From Pseudomonas gozinkensis (GTDB lineage Bacteria; Pseudomonadota; Gammaproteobacteria; Pseudomonadales; Pseudomonadaceae), in the NCBI RefSeq assembly GCF_014863585.1, contig NZ_CP062253.1, positions 4,773,001 through 4,837,000 on the forward strand: a stretch of DNA of 64,000 nucleotides, written 5' to 3'. The notes beneath the pieces are model-generated. The model was not told the origin of the DNA, made no database searches, and saw only the letters and a list, made by a program, of their open reading frames with translations. The translations under genes and the position numbers were made by a program. This document shows, piece by piece, positions 56,405-64,000 of the stretch. Every line of letters starts with the position of its first letter. Position 1 is the stretch's first letter.

Positions 56405-56540
56405 AAGCCCGTCCTTGAGAGTCCCACCTTCAGGCATAGCCGCTGCGGGGCACGGGCGTCGTTATCAATTGTCACAAAGTCTGAATGGGCGGTTCGTAGA
56501 ATCCAGACATACTTGCCGCCTTAACCGACCGAGAAGCCTT

Positions 56541-57059
56541 ATGCCCCGGCGCTTATTCAAACGTTACATGCCCGACCCGACGAGCATCAGGGAACACAAA
56601 TCCTTACGCTTTCTCGGCACGTTGCTGCATGACCCGAACCTCTGGCACCTCAACCGACACTCGGTGGCCCGCGCCATGGCCGTCGGTCTGTTCGCGGCGT
56701 TCCTGCCGATTCCCGCACAAATGCTGGTGGCCGCCGTCCTCGCGATCATGATGCGTGGCAACATGCCGATTGCCGTCAGCCTGGTCTGGCTGACCAATCC
56801 GATCACCATGCCGGCGGTGTTTTTCTGCACGTATCAGGCCGGGGCCTGGCTGATGGATGTGCCCGCCCGCACGCTCCCCGACGAATTGACCTGGGAATGG
56901 ATCAGCGGCGAGCTCTCGACCTTGTGGCAACCGTTCCTGCTGGGCTCGGTGGTGGTTGGGCTGGCTCTCGGCGCCCTCGCCTATTGCCTGGTGATGATGT
57001 ACTGGCGCTGGTGGGTGGCCCGCCAATGGGCCCGGCGCAAGAAAAGTCGCATGCGTTGA
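56541..57059 (+). CDS. DUF2062 membrane protein
   Basis: A 172-residue inner-membrane protein of the DUF2062 family. The segment HSVARAMAVGLFAAFLPIPAQM and the TNPITMPAVFF segment are its usual signatures, with three hydrophobic helices. The ATG at 56541 follows GAGAAGCC. It corresponds to PA2985, next to comEC. Function unknown. Confidence 0.88.
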   Translation: MPRRLFKRYMPDPTSIREHKSLRFLGTLLHDPNLWHLNRHSVARAMAVGLFAAFLPIPAQMLVAAVLAIMMRGNMPIAVSLVWLTNPITMPAVFFCTYQAGAWLMDVPARTLPDELTWEWISGELSTLWQPFLLGSVVVGLALGALAYCLVMMYWRWWVARQWARRKKSRMR

Positions 57060-57063
57060 ATGC

Positions 57064-57095
57064 AAAACGGCCTCCGCAGTGGGAGGCCGTTTTTT
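57064..57095. terminator. Bidirectional terminator
   Basis: AAAACGGCCTCC and GGAGGCCGTTTT arms with a six-base loop and a T-run on the plus strand; the A-run at its left gives a T-run on the minus strand. It separates the convergent DUF2062 and yadH-like genes. Confidence 0.88.
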
Positions 57096-57113
57096 ATTGC
57101 AGTATCGAAAGGA

Positions 57114-57893
57114 TCAGGTGCGCATTCCGCGCCCGCTCACCAGCAGCCGCGCACAACCGAAATACAGCACCACCGTCGCCACCAGCATGAAAGTGATCGC
57201 GATACCGATACGGATATCCGACACACCAAGGATGCCGTATCGGAAGGCGTTGACCATGTGCAGCACCGGGTTGGCCAGCGACACGGTCTGCCAGAACGGC
57301 GGCAGCAAGGTGATCGAATAGAACACGCCACCGAGGTAGGTCAGCGGGGTCAGCACGAACGTCGGGATGATCGAGATGTCATCGAAGTTGCGCGCAAATA
57401 CAGCGTTGATGAAACCCAACAGCGAGAAAATCGTCGCCGTCAGCACCACCACCAGAATGGTCACGCCCAGGTGATGCACCTGCAAATGGGTGAAGAACAG
57501 CGACAGAATGGTCACGATCACACCGACCATCAGCCCACGCAACACGCCGCCGATGGTGAAGCCGATCAGAATCGTGTGCGGCGACACCGGCGACACCATC
57601 AATTCTTCGATGGAGCGCTGGAACTTGCTGCCGAAGAAACTCGACACCACGTTGCCGTAGGAGTTGGTGATCACCGACATCATGATCAGACCCGGCACGA
57701 TGTACTCCATATAGGTGAAGCCACCCATGTCGCCGATCTGCCGGCCGATCAGGTTACCGAAGATCACGAAGTACAACACCATGGTGATCGCCGGCGGCAG
57801 CAGGGTCTGCGGCCAGATCCGGGTGAAGCGTTTGACCTCGCGGTAAACGATGGTTTGAAGCGCGACGAGGTTAGGACGGAATTCGGAACTCAT
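57114..57893 (-). CDS. yadH: ABC-2 type permease, YadH-like
   Basis: A 259-residue permease of the ABC-2 family with about six helices. The C-terminal LTPLTYLGGVFYSITLLPPFWQ segment is typical of the family. It overlaps the partner ATPase gene by 4 bp. Together they resemble E. coli YadG-YadH, an exporter of unknown substrate. Confidence 0.92.
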   Translation of the reverse strand: MSSEFRPNLVALQTIVYREVKRFTRIWPQTLLPPAITMVLYFVIFGNLIGRQIGDMGGFTYMEYIVPGLIMMSVITNSYGNVVSSFFGSKFQRSIEELMVSPVSPHTILIGFTIGGVLRGLMVGVIVTILSLFFTHLQVHHLGVTILVVVLTATIFSLLGFINAVFARNFDDISIIPTFVLTPLTYLGGVFYSITLLPPFWQTVSLANPVLHMVNAFRYGILGVSDIRIGIAITFMLVATVVLYFGCARLLVSGRGMRT

Positions 57894-58822
57894 ACCGCCA
57901 CCTTCGACAGATTCTTCTCCACCAGAGACACGAACAACTCCTCGAGGCGATTGGTTTTATTGCGCAGGCTCAGCACTTCGATGTTCTGCAGGGCCAGTTG
58001 GCCGAACAGCGCGGTGATGCCCACGGACTTGTCGACCTGGACTTCCAGGGTATGGCCGTCCACGAGACGCGCCGGATAGCCCGCCAGTTGCGGCGCGGCA
58101 CTCAAACCGTTCTTCAGATCCAGCAGGAAAGTCTCCACATGCAGTTGGCCGAGCAACTGACGCATGCTGGTGTTCTCGACGATGGTGCCGTGATCGATGA
58201 TGCCGATATTGCGGCACAGCTGCTCAGCCTCTTCCAGGTAGTGAGTGGTGAGGATGATGGTGATGCCTTTCTGGTTCAGTTCGGTGAGGAACGTCCACAT
58301 CGAACGGCGCAGCTCGATATCCACCCCGGCCGTCGGTTCGTCGAGGATCAGCAGACGCGGTTCGTGCACCAGTGCCCGGGCGATCATCAAGCGACGCTTC
58401 ATGCCGCCGGACAGCGAACGCGACGGCACATCGCGCTTGTCCCACAGGCCGAGCTGGGTCAGGTATTGCTCGGCGCGTTCCTTGGCGACCTTCGCCGGGA
58501 TGCCGTAGTAACCGGCCTGGGTCACGACGATGTCGAAAGTCTTTTCGAACTGGTTGAAGTTGAATTCCTGGGGCACCACGCCGATGGAGCGCTTGAGCGC
58601 CGCCGGGTTCTTGTCCAGGTCGTGGCCAAAGATATTCACCGTGCCGCTGGTCTTGTTGACCAGGGTCGAAAGAATGCCGATGGTCGTGGATTTGCCGGCG
58701 CCGTTGGGGCCGAGCAAGGCGAAGAAGTCACCTTCGGCGACGTCCAGATCGATACCACTCAAGGCCTGGAACCCGTTGCCGTAGGTTTTGGTTAGCTGCC
58801 GGATGGACAGAGCGGAACTCAT
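57890..58822 (-). CDS. yadG: ABC transporter ATPase, YadG-like
   Basis: A 310-residue ATPase. Walker A is GPNGAGKST, the signature is LSGGMKRRLMIARAL, and Walker B is LLILDEPTAGVD. It aligns closely with E. coli YadG in length and layout. The ATG at 58822 starts MSSALSIRQLTKTYGNG; an in-frame extension upstream is not supported. The ribosome site is weak. Confidence 0.93.
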   Translation of the reverse strand: MSSALSIRQLTKTYGNGFQALSGIDLDVAEGDFFALLGPNGAGKSTTIGILSTLVNKTSGTVNIFGHDLDKNPAALKRSIGVVPQEFNFNQFEKTFDIVVTQAGYYGIPAKVAKERAEQYLTQLGLWDKRDVPSRSLSGGMKRRLMIARALVHEPRLLILDEPTAGVDIELRRSMWTFLTELNQKGITIILTTHYLEEAEQLCRNIGIIDHGTIVENTSMRQLLGQLHVETFLLDLKNGLSAAPQLAGYPARLVDGHTLEVQVDKSVGITALFGQLALQNIEVLSLRNKTNRLEELFVSLVEKNLSKVAV

Positions 58823-58955
58823 ATCGGATTTACGCACCCAGTGAAGAAAAAAGGACTGATAAAAGGCCGGCGGCGAGGAAGACAACCGCAGCGCTCGAGC
58901 GCAATGGTGCTTGCCGTCGCCGCACAAGTACAGTCAAGTGTGTCGATAGTAGGTA

Positions 58956-59579
58956 TTAAGTCAACGCGGTCATGACCGCTTTCTGATACGCCGGACGCTG
59001 CTTCAACCGCGCGTACCAGGCTTCAAGATTCGGTTGTGGCGCGCGCTCGATCGGCATCTCGAACCAGGCATAAATGAAACTGCCAAGCGGGATATCGCCC
59101 ATGCCGATTTCGTTTCCGGACAGATACGGCTGGTGCTTCAGTGCCTGATCGGCCATCGCCAGCAAGCCGTCACATTCCTTGATCGCCGCATGGATTGCCG
59201 GCCAGTCCTGCTTGTCTGCCGGGGTACGCAGAACGCCCCAGAACACCGTGCGAAACGGTCCTGCAAAACTGGAAGTCGTCCAGTCCATCCATTTGTCAGC
59301 GGTGGCGCGGGTCTGCGGATCCGCCGGATACCACGCAGTGTCGGCCGCATGTTTTGCCAGCAGGTAACGCACGATGGCATTGGATTCCCACAGTACGAAA
59401 CCGTCGTCCTGAATCACCGGCACCCGCCCGTTCGGGTTCATCGCCCGGTACTCCGGCGTGTCGACCACACCAAACGCCCCACCGGCATCGATGGCCTCGT
59501 AAGCCAGCCCCAGCTCCTCGGCAGCCCACAACGGTTTTCTGACATTCGACGAATTCTTGCGACCCCAGATCTTCAGCAT
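58956..59579 (-). CDS. Glutathione S-transferase family protein
   Basis: A 207-residue GST. The N-terminal thioredoxin-like domain (residues 1 to about 78) has the active Ser/Asn region SSNVRKPLW and the cis-Pro motif GRVPVIQDD. The helical C-terminal domain includes NEIGMGDIPLG. GAGG precedes the ATG at 59579. Probably detoxifies electrophiles in the cytoplasm. It lies downstream of the transglutaminase-like gene by 43 bp. Confidence 0.9.
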   Translation of the reverse strand: MLKIWGRKNSSNVRKPLWAAEELGLAYEAIDAGGAFGVVDTPEYRAMNPNGRVPVIQDDGFVLWESNAIVRYLLAKHAADTAWYPADPQTRATADKWMDWTTSSFAGPFRTVFWGVLRTPADKQDWPAIHAAIKECDGLLAMADQALKHQPYLSGNEIGMGDIPLGSFIYAWFEMPIERAPQPNLEAWYARLKQRPAYQKAVMTALT

Positions 59580-59622
59580 GACCGCCTCTTTTCCAGTAAA
59601 TGGGCAGGCAGCATACGCCGGA

Positions 59623-60282
59623 TCAGAGGCTGCCGACATCACCGCGCATGTCACTGGACAGTGGCTTCTGCTGATCGTTGAACAGGTGCGGATAACATTT
59701 CTGCAGATGTTCGAAGAAAAAAGATTCCGGTACATCGGCGAACTGGCCGTGATCGACCAGGTACTCCATCAGCAGCGCGCCATCGCTGTTGTACGGGTGG
59801 AAAACGCTGTCGTTCATGCCGTCGAATTCCAGCGGCGCAACGTTGAACATTTCACAGAGCTTCTGGTTGAACGCGGGTGTGGCTTTCACCCAGCGATCGT
59901 TGAGAAACAGCTCGGTATAACCATGCATGGCGAACACTTCGCTTCTCAGCAGTTCAAGCAGACGCGGCGTCGACAGATGATTTTTCACATCCGCCAGACC
60001 GATGCGTGCGGGGATCCCGCAATGGCGCGCGCAACCGGCGAGCAACGTGGCCTTGGGCACGCAATAACTTTCACCCGCCGCCAGCGCGTAGCTGCCGCGC
60101 AAGGTCTGCGGGTCGCGACTGAAGGTGTACATGTTGTAACGCACCGCCTCGCGCACGGCGTAATAAAGACTGATTGCCTGCGCGAGCGGATCGCGACTGG
60201 CACCACGGTGCTGCTCGGCGAACTCCACCACCGAGGGGTGGTCACTATCGATGAAGCGGCCGGGGCTCAGATACTCGTGCAT
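59623..60282 (-). CDS. Transglutaminase-like cysteine protease-fold protein
   Basis: A 219-residue protein of the transglutaminase-like superfamily. The nucleophile is C74 (ESYCVPKATLLAG) and the general base is H120 (AMHGYTELFL); the third acidic residue is not in its usual place, since the segment reads WVKATPAFN. The ATG at 60282 has AGGAGA upstream. No signal peptide. Function unknown; members can be peptidases or acyl transferases. Confidence 0.82.
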   Translation of the reverse strand: MHEYLSPGRFIDSDHPSVVEFAEQHRGASRDPLAQAISLYYAVREAVRYNMYTFSRDPQTLRGSYALAAGESYCVPKATLLAGCARHCGIPARIGLADVKNHLSTPRLLELLRSEVFAMHGYTELFLNDRWVKATPAFNQKLCEMFNVAPLEFDGMNDSVFHPYNSDGALLMEYLVDHGQFADVPESFFFEHLQKCYPHLFNDQQKPLSSDMRGDVGSL

Positions 60283-60530
60283 GACGACGTTCTCCTGGTT
60301 GAGCCCCGAGTCTAGCGAGAGGTTCAGCACAGAGATAACGACGTTTCGGCCAAACATGCACGTAAAGACGCGCAAGCGGCGAACGATTTCCCACGCGTGT
60401 TGCCCACCGAAACTACAAAAGACATCCGGGGTTTCCCACGATTTCAATCACCTTGCTCTGACCGCCCCGTTTTGCAGATGCCGTCTAAGCTCTGGTGGGT
60501 CGGTTCGCCCTGGTTCACGGAGGATTAAAT
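60283..60530. other. Divergent promoter region of the transglutaminase-like and fadE genes
   Basis: A 248-bp region between two divergent genes. It contains two similar stretches with TTTCCCACG (about 60385 and 60433). I saw no convincing fatty-acid regulator box. Promoters were not assigned. Confidence 0.4.
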
Positions 60531-62978
60531 ATGCTGTTGTTGTGGATACTGGTTCTGATCGTCGGCGTGGCGTATCTGGCCCACCGGCGCATCGCCCCGC
60601 TGCCGGCACTGGGCATTGTTGCCGCTTACTTGTTGGCGATGGGGATTTTCAGCCACGCACCGGGCTGGTTGCTGCTGATTTTCTGGGTCGTGCTGGCCCT
60701 GGTGGCCACCCCGCTGCTATTGCCTGACCTGCGCCGCAAACACTTCACCGCGCCGCTGTTCAACTGGTTCCAGAAAACCCTCCCGCCGATGTCGCAGACC
60801 GAACGCGACGCGATCGACGCCGGCACGGTGTGGTGGGACGGCGAACTGTTCAGTGGTCGTCCGGACTGGGACAAACTGCTGTCCTATCCCAAGGCACAAC
60901 TGAGCGAAGAAGAACAGGCGTTCATCGACGGCCCGACCGAAGAGCTCTGCGCCATGGTCACTGACTGGCAGATCGGCCAGTCGATGGATTTGCCGCCCGA
61001 AGCCTGGACCCACATCAAGGAACACGGCTTCTTCGCCCTGATCATTCCCAAGGAGTTCGGCGGCAAGGGATTCTCCGCCTACGCCCACTCCCAGGTGGCA
61101 ATGAAACTGGCGACCCGCAGCGGCGACCTCGCCTCCACCGTGATGGTACCCAACTCCCTCGGCCCGGCCGAACTGCTGCTGCATTACGGCACCGACGAAC
61201 AACGCAATCATTACCTGCCACGGCTGGCCCGGGGCGACGACATTCCGTGCTTTGCGCTGACCGGCCCGCTCGCTGGTTCAGACGCGGGAGCGATGCCCGA
61301 CACCGGGATCATCTGCAAGGGCGAATGGGAAGGCCAGGAAACCCTCGGCCTGCGCCTGAACTGGGAAAAACGCTACATCACCCTCGGCCCGGTCGCGACC
61401 TTGCTCGGCCTGGCCTTCAAGGCCTATGACCCGGATCACCTGCTCGGCGACAAGGAAGACCTGGGCATCAGCCTCGCGCTGATCCCGACCGATACTCCCG
61501 GCGTGGAAATCGGTCGCCGCCACCTGCCGCTGGGCGCTGCGTTCATGAACGGCCCGAACTCCGGCAAGGACGTATTCATCCCGCTGGACTTCCTCATCGG
61601 CGGCCAGGACATGCTCGGCAAAGGCTGGATGATGCTGATGAACTGCCTGTCGGTCGGGCGTTCGATCTCGCTGCCGGCAGTGGGCACCGGCGCAGCCAAG
61701 TTCACCAGCCTGGTGACCGGGCAATACGCGCAGATTCGCGAGCAGTTCAACGTGCCGCTGTCAGCATTCGAAGGCATTCAGGAAGCCATGGCGCGGATCG
61801 GCGGCAACGCGTGGATGATGGACGCCGCGCGGATGCTGACCGCCAACGCGGTGGATCTGGGCGAGAAACCTTCGGTGCTGTCGGCGATCCTCAAATATCA
61901 CCTCACCGAACGCGGTCGCGAGTGCATCAGCCACGCCATGGATGTACACGGCGGCAAGGCGATCATCATGGGCCCGAACAACTACCTGGGCCGCAGCTGG
62001 AACGGCGCGCCGATCTTCATCACCGTGGAAGGCGCGAACATTCTTTCGCGCAACCTGATGATCTTCGGTCAGGGCGCAATCCGCTGCCATCCGTTCGTCC
62101 TCAAGGAAATGGCCCTCGCCGGACGCGAGGACAAGGATCAGGCGCTCAAGGAATTCGATGGCCTGCTGCTCAAGCACATCGGGTTTGCCGTGAGCAACGC
62201 CGCCAGCACGCTGGTGCTCAACCTTGGCTTCGGCCATTTCGAACATGCGCCGGGAGACAAACTCAGCCAGGGTTATTTCCGCGCGCTCAACCGTCAGGCT
62301 GCCGCGTTTGCCATGCTCGCCGACCTGAGCATGATGTTGCTCGGTGGCGAGCTGAAACGCCGCGAACGTCTGTCGGCGCGTCTGGGTGATGTGCTGAGCA
62401 ACCTGTATCTGGCGTCGGCGGCGCTCAAGCGTTATCACGACCTCGATTCGCCGGCCTACATGGAACCGCTGTTCAGATGGGCCATGGAAGAAAGCCTCGG
62501 CCAGTCGGAAAAAGCGCTGGACGAGCTGCTGACCAATTTCCCGAACCGGGTCTTCGGTTGCCTGCTGCGAGTGATCGTGTTCCCGTTCGGTCGCCGTCAC
62601 AAAGGCCCGTCGGACAGGCTCGGCGCCGAAGTGGCGGGCGTCATCGGCCGGGCCAAGGGCGATCCGGCGCTGGAAGAACTGCTTGCCGGCTGCTATCGCC
62701 CGCAATCGGCCGACGATGCGGTCGGTGCGCTGCAACACGCCTGCGATCAACTGAACGCTGCGCAACCGCTGCACAAAAAACTGCACACGTCGCTCAAGAG
62801 CGGTCAGGTCAAACCGGTCGCAGGCGAACACGCCATTGATGCGGCGCTGGAAGCCGGGGTGTTGCAAGCCGTGGAGGCCCAGACCCTGCGTGATGCCGAA
62901 GCGGCGCGGCGCAAGGTGATCGATGTCGATGATTTCGACAAGGAGCAACTGAAACCGGCGGACGGCAAGATCCGCTGA
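60531..62978 (+). CDS. fadE: Acyl-CoA dehydrogenase FadE
   Basis: An 815-residue acyl-CoA dehydrogenase, nearly the length of E. coli FadE. It starts with one or two membrane helices (residues 1-65), followed by the FAD dehydrogenase domain (about 80-500) and a DUF1974 C-terminal domain. It catalyses the first oxidation step of fatty-acid beta-oxidation at the inner membrane. GGAGG precedes the ATG. It corresponds to PA2815. The small gene downstream is probably in the same transcript. Confidence 0.96.
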   Translation: MLLLWILVLIVGVAYLAHRRIAPLPALGIVAAYLLAMGIFSHAPGWLLLIFWVVLALVATPLLLPDLRRKHFTAPLFNWFQKTLPPMSQTERDAIDAGTVWWDGELFSGRPDWDKLLSYPKAQLSEEEQAFIDGPTEELCAMVTDWQIGQSMDLPPEAWTHIKEHGFFALIIPKEFGGKGFSAYAHSQVAMKLATRSGDLASTVMVPNSLGPAELLLHYGTDEQRNHYLPRLARGDDIPCFALTGPLAGSDAGAMPDTGIICKGEWEGQETLGLRLNWEKRYITLGPVATLLGLAFKAYDPDHLLGDKEDLGISLALIPTDTPGVEIGRRHLPLGAAFMNGPNSGKDVFIPLDFLIGGQDMLGKGWMMLMNCLSVGRSISLPAVGTGAAKFTSLVTGQYAQIREQFNVPLSAFEGIQEAMARIGGNAWMMDAARMLTANAVDLGEKPSVLSAILKYHLTERGRECISHAMDVHGGKAIIMGPNNYLGRSWNGAPIFITVEGANILSRNLMIFGQGAIRCHPFVLKEMALAGREDKDQALKEFDGLLLKHIGFAVSNAASTLVLNLGFGHFEHAPGDKLSQGYFRALNRQAAAFAMLADLSMMLLGGELKRRERLSARLGDVLSNLYLASAALKRYHDLDSPAYMEPLFRWAMEESLGQSEKALDELLTNFPNRVFGCLLRVIVFPFGRRHKGPSDRLGAEVAGVIGRAKGDPALEELLAGCYRPQSADDAVGALQHACDQLNAAQPLHKKLHTSLKSGQVKPVAGEHAIDAALEAGVLQAVEAQTLRDAEAARRKVIDVDDFDKEQLKPADGKIR

Positions 62979-63052
62979 TCCCTTCAATCAGTGAAAAACG
63001 GGCGCAGGGGCTTTATACTCCCGCGCCCGTTTTGCTCTTGAGGACTTATCTC

Positions 63053-63460
63053 GTGTCCAACGTCGTTGCCGATCATCTGGTTTTGCTCGACCACCTGCGC
63101 AGTATCCTGGTCGCCGTAGGTGAGGCCGATCAGGTTCCCGAAGAAAGCCATGCCCTGTTCCTGGAGCGTTTCGACGAACTGCTGGCGTCACTGCCGATCG
63201 AGCCGATCGAAAGCCAATACCTGGGCCAGGACATCCTGACTCAAGTGATTACCCGTTACCCGCAAATTGCCCACCTGATCCCGCGGGATCTGCTGTGGTT
63301 CTTCGCCGGCGACTGTCTGCACTACCTGTCCGATGAAGAAATCGACATGTATCAGGCGCTGGAAGAACGCCGCTACGAAGCCGAACAGAACGACGAACCG
63401 TTCGACTGGAACCAGGAAAAGCAGCTGCTGGCGATGTCCGCCCAGGACAGCAAGCACTGA
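63053..63460 (+). CDS. PA2817-family small protein
   Basis: A 135-residue cytoplasmic protein, acidic, of a small family found next to fadE in pseudomonads. The start is GTG at 63053 (VSNVVADHLVLLDHL) with GAGGA eight bases upstream. The segment HLIPRDLLWFFAGDCLHYL is distinctive. Function unknown to me. Confidence 0.82.
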   Translation: MSNVVADHLVLLDHLRSILVAVGEADQVPEESHALFLERFDELLASLPIEPIESQYLGQDILTQVITRYPQIAHLIPRDLLWFFAGDCLHYLSDEEIDMYQALEERRYEAEQNDEPFDWNQEKQLLAMSAQDSKH

Positions 63461-63472
63461 TTTTCGCCCGAT

Positions 63473-63510
63473 AAAAAAGGCCCGCATGGCGATTCATGCG
63501 GGCCTTTTTT
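63473..63510. terminator. Bidirectional terminator
   Basis: AAGGCCCGCATG and CATGCGGGCCTT arms with a six-base loop, T-run on the plus strand and A-run at the left. It separates the PA2817-like gene from the convergent LysR gene. Confidence 0.92.
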
Positions 63511-63515
63511 ATCTG

Positions 63516-64000
63516 TTACAGCAGCCCTTCACTCTCGGGCAATTCGTACTCGGCCAACGGTTTTGAACCGCCCGACTTTCCCGGCTTGCTCAGGGTCGGC
63601 TCTTTCTCCAGGCACTTCACCAGATAGTCGATGAACACCCGCAACTTAGGCGGCAGATAGCGCGTCGGCGAGTGCAGCAACCACAATCCGCCGTGGTACG
63701 ACGCCAGGAACGTCCAGTCCGGCAGCACCTGCACAATCAGCCCCTGCTCCAGGGCATAACGCGCGGTGAAATACGGCAGGCTGCCGATTCCGATGTGTTG
63801 CAACACCGCGCCCAGACGCACGCCGGTGTGATTGGCAGCATATCGGCCGCGCACTCCGACGGTGACAGCTTTCGTGCCTTTCTTGAACTTCCAGCGCGCA
63901 TCACTCGGGGTTTCGCCCAGGTAAATGCAGCTGTGGTTGAGCAAGTCGTGGGGATGAGTCGGCGTCCCGTGTTCAGCCAGGTATTGCGGTGTCGCGCAGA
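63516..64000 (-). CDS. LysR-family regulator, C-terminal part (cut by window)
   Basis: The C-terminal effector domain of a LysR regulator, running off the window end. In-frame codons continue to position 64000 and read YLAEHGTPTHPHDLLNHSC, a usual LysR ligand-domain stretch. The helix-turn-helix part is not visible. Segments GVGIRG-like (TVGVRGRYAANH) and the terminal LPPKLRVFIDYL are typical. The last residues (about 25) are a charged tail. Confidence 0.9.
   Translation of the reverse strand, partial: CATPQYLAEHGTPTHPHDLLNHSCIYLGETPSDARWKFKKGTKAVTVGVRGRYAANHTGVRLGAVLQHIGIGSLPYFTARYALEQGLIVQVLPDWTFLASYHGGLWLLHSPTRYLPPKLRVFIDYLVKCLEKEPTLSKPGKSGGSKPLAEYELPESEGLL

Noticed and set aside
60385..60445. 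PsrA-type fatty acid box upstream of fadE
   Set aside because: GAAAC and GTTTC segments exist but are too far apart to form the usual box.

Overview
This is chromosomal DNA from a Pseudomonas, most likely of the P. fluorescens group. The evidence is GC-rich codon usage, paired Pseudomonas-type REP elements, and a long block (about 26.3-59 kb) in the order familiar from P. aeruginosa PA2957-PA2985: a TetR regulator, an sRNA that fits RgsA, tatD, pilZ, holB, tmk, mltG, pabC, fabF, acpP, fabG, fabD, plsX, rpmF, yceD, maf, an S49 peptidase, a HAD phosphatase, rluC, rne, murB, a low-Mr phosphatase, kdsB, a Trm112-like protein, lpxK, exbD, exbB, comEC and a DUF2062 gene. Almost every gene in the block except maf, rne and the DUF2062 gene is on the minus strand.

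The left part is accessory metabolism. Positions 1-787 hold the end of a zinc alcohol dehydrogenase. Positions 792-5971 hold a D-galactonate operon read leftwards: dgoK, dgoA, dgoD, a DgoT-like MFS transporter and an IclR regulator. At 6086-8508 lies a type VI secretion cargo cassette with 4-bp overlaps: an unknown protein, a PAAR tip protein, a GxSxG lipase and a lipoprotein that is probably its immunity factor. A GNAT, an HD hydrolase, an MFS transporter and a small secreted protein follow. Positions 11626-15944 resemble E. coli yegTUVW in content (GntR/UTRA regulator, ADP-ribosylglycohydrolase-fold enzyme, PfkB kinase), but with an NCS1 permease as transporter. Positions 16130-22566 hold an araFGH sugar ABC transporter, an SDR sugar dehydrogenase, an SMP-30 lactonase and a FadR-type GntR regulator.

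The sugar regions appear to be one regulon. A 38-bp block that differs at one position, containing the dyad CATCCCATATTTTGGGATG or its shortened form and a -35 hexamer, lies upstream of dgoK and also upstream of the SDR gene 15 kb away. The -10 element is at the same distance in both copies. Together the genes would import D-galactose (or L-arabinose), oxidise it to the lactone, hydrolyse the lactone, and degrade galactonate to pyruvate and glyceraldehyde 3-phosphate (De Ley-Doudoroff route). The SDR gene also has an unusual leader with a 50-codon ORF and a terminator-like hairpin. The GntR regulator probably acts on a second operator shared by its own promoter and the araF promoter.

The core block holds fatty acid and phospholipid synthesis, lipoprotein and LPS precursor genes, RNA processing (rne with a leader of roughly 640 nt) and competence-type DNA uptake. 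A molybdenum-hydroxylase operon (2Fe-2S subunit, Tat-exported Mo subunit, XdhC, MocA-like) sits between rne and murB, which are neighbours in P. aeruginosa. The right end carries yadGH, a GST, a transglutaminase-like protein, fadE, a PA2817-family protein and the end of a LysR gene cut by the window edge.
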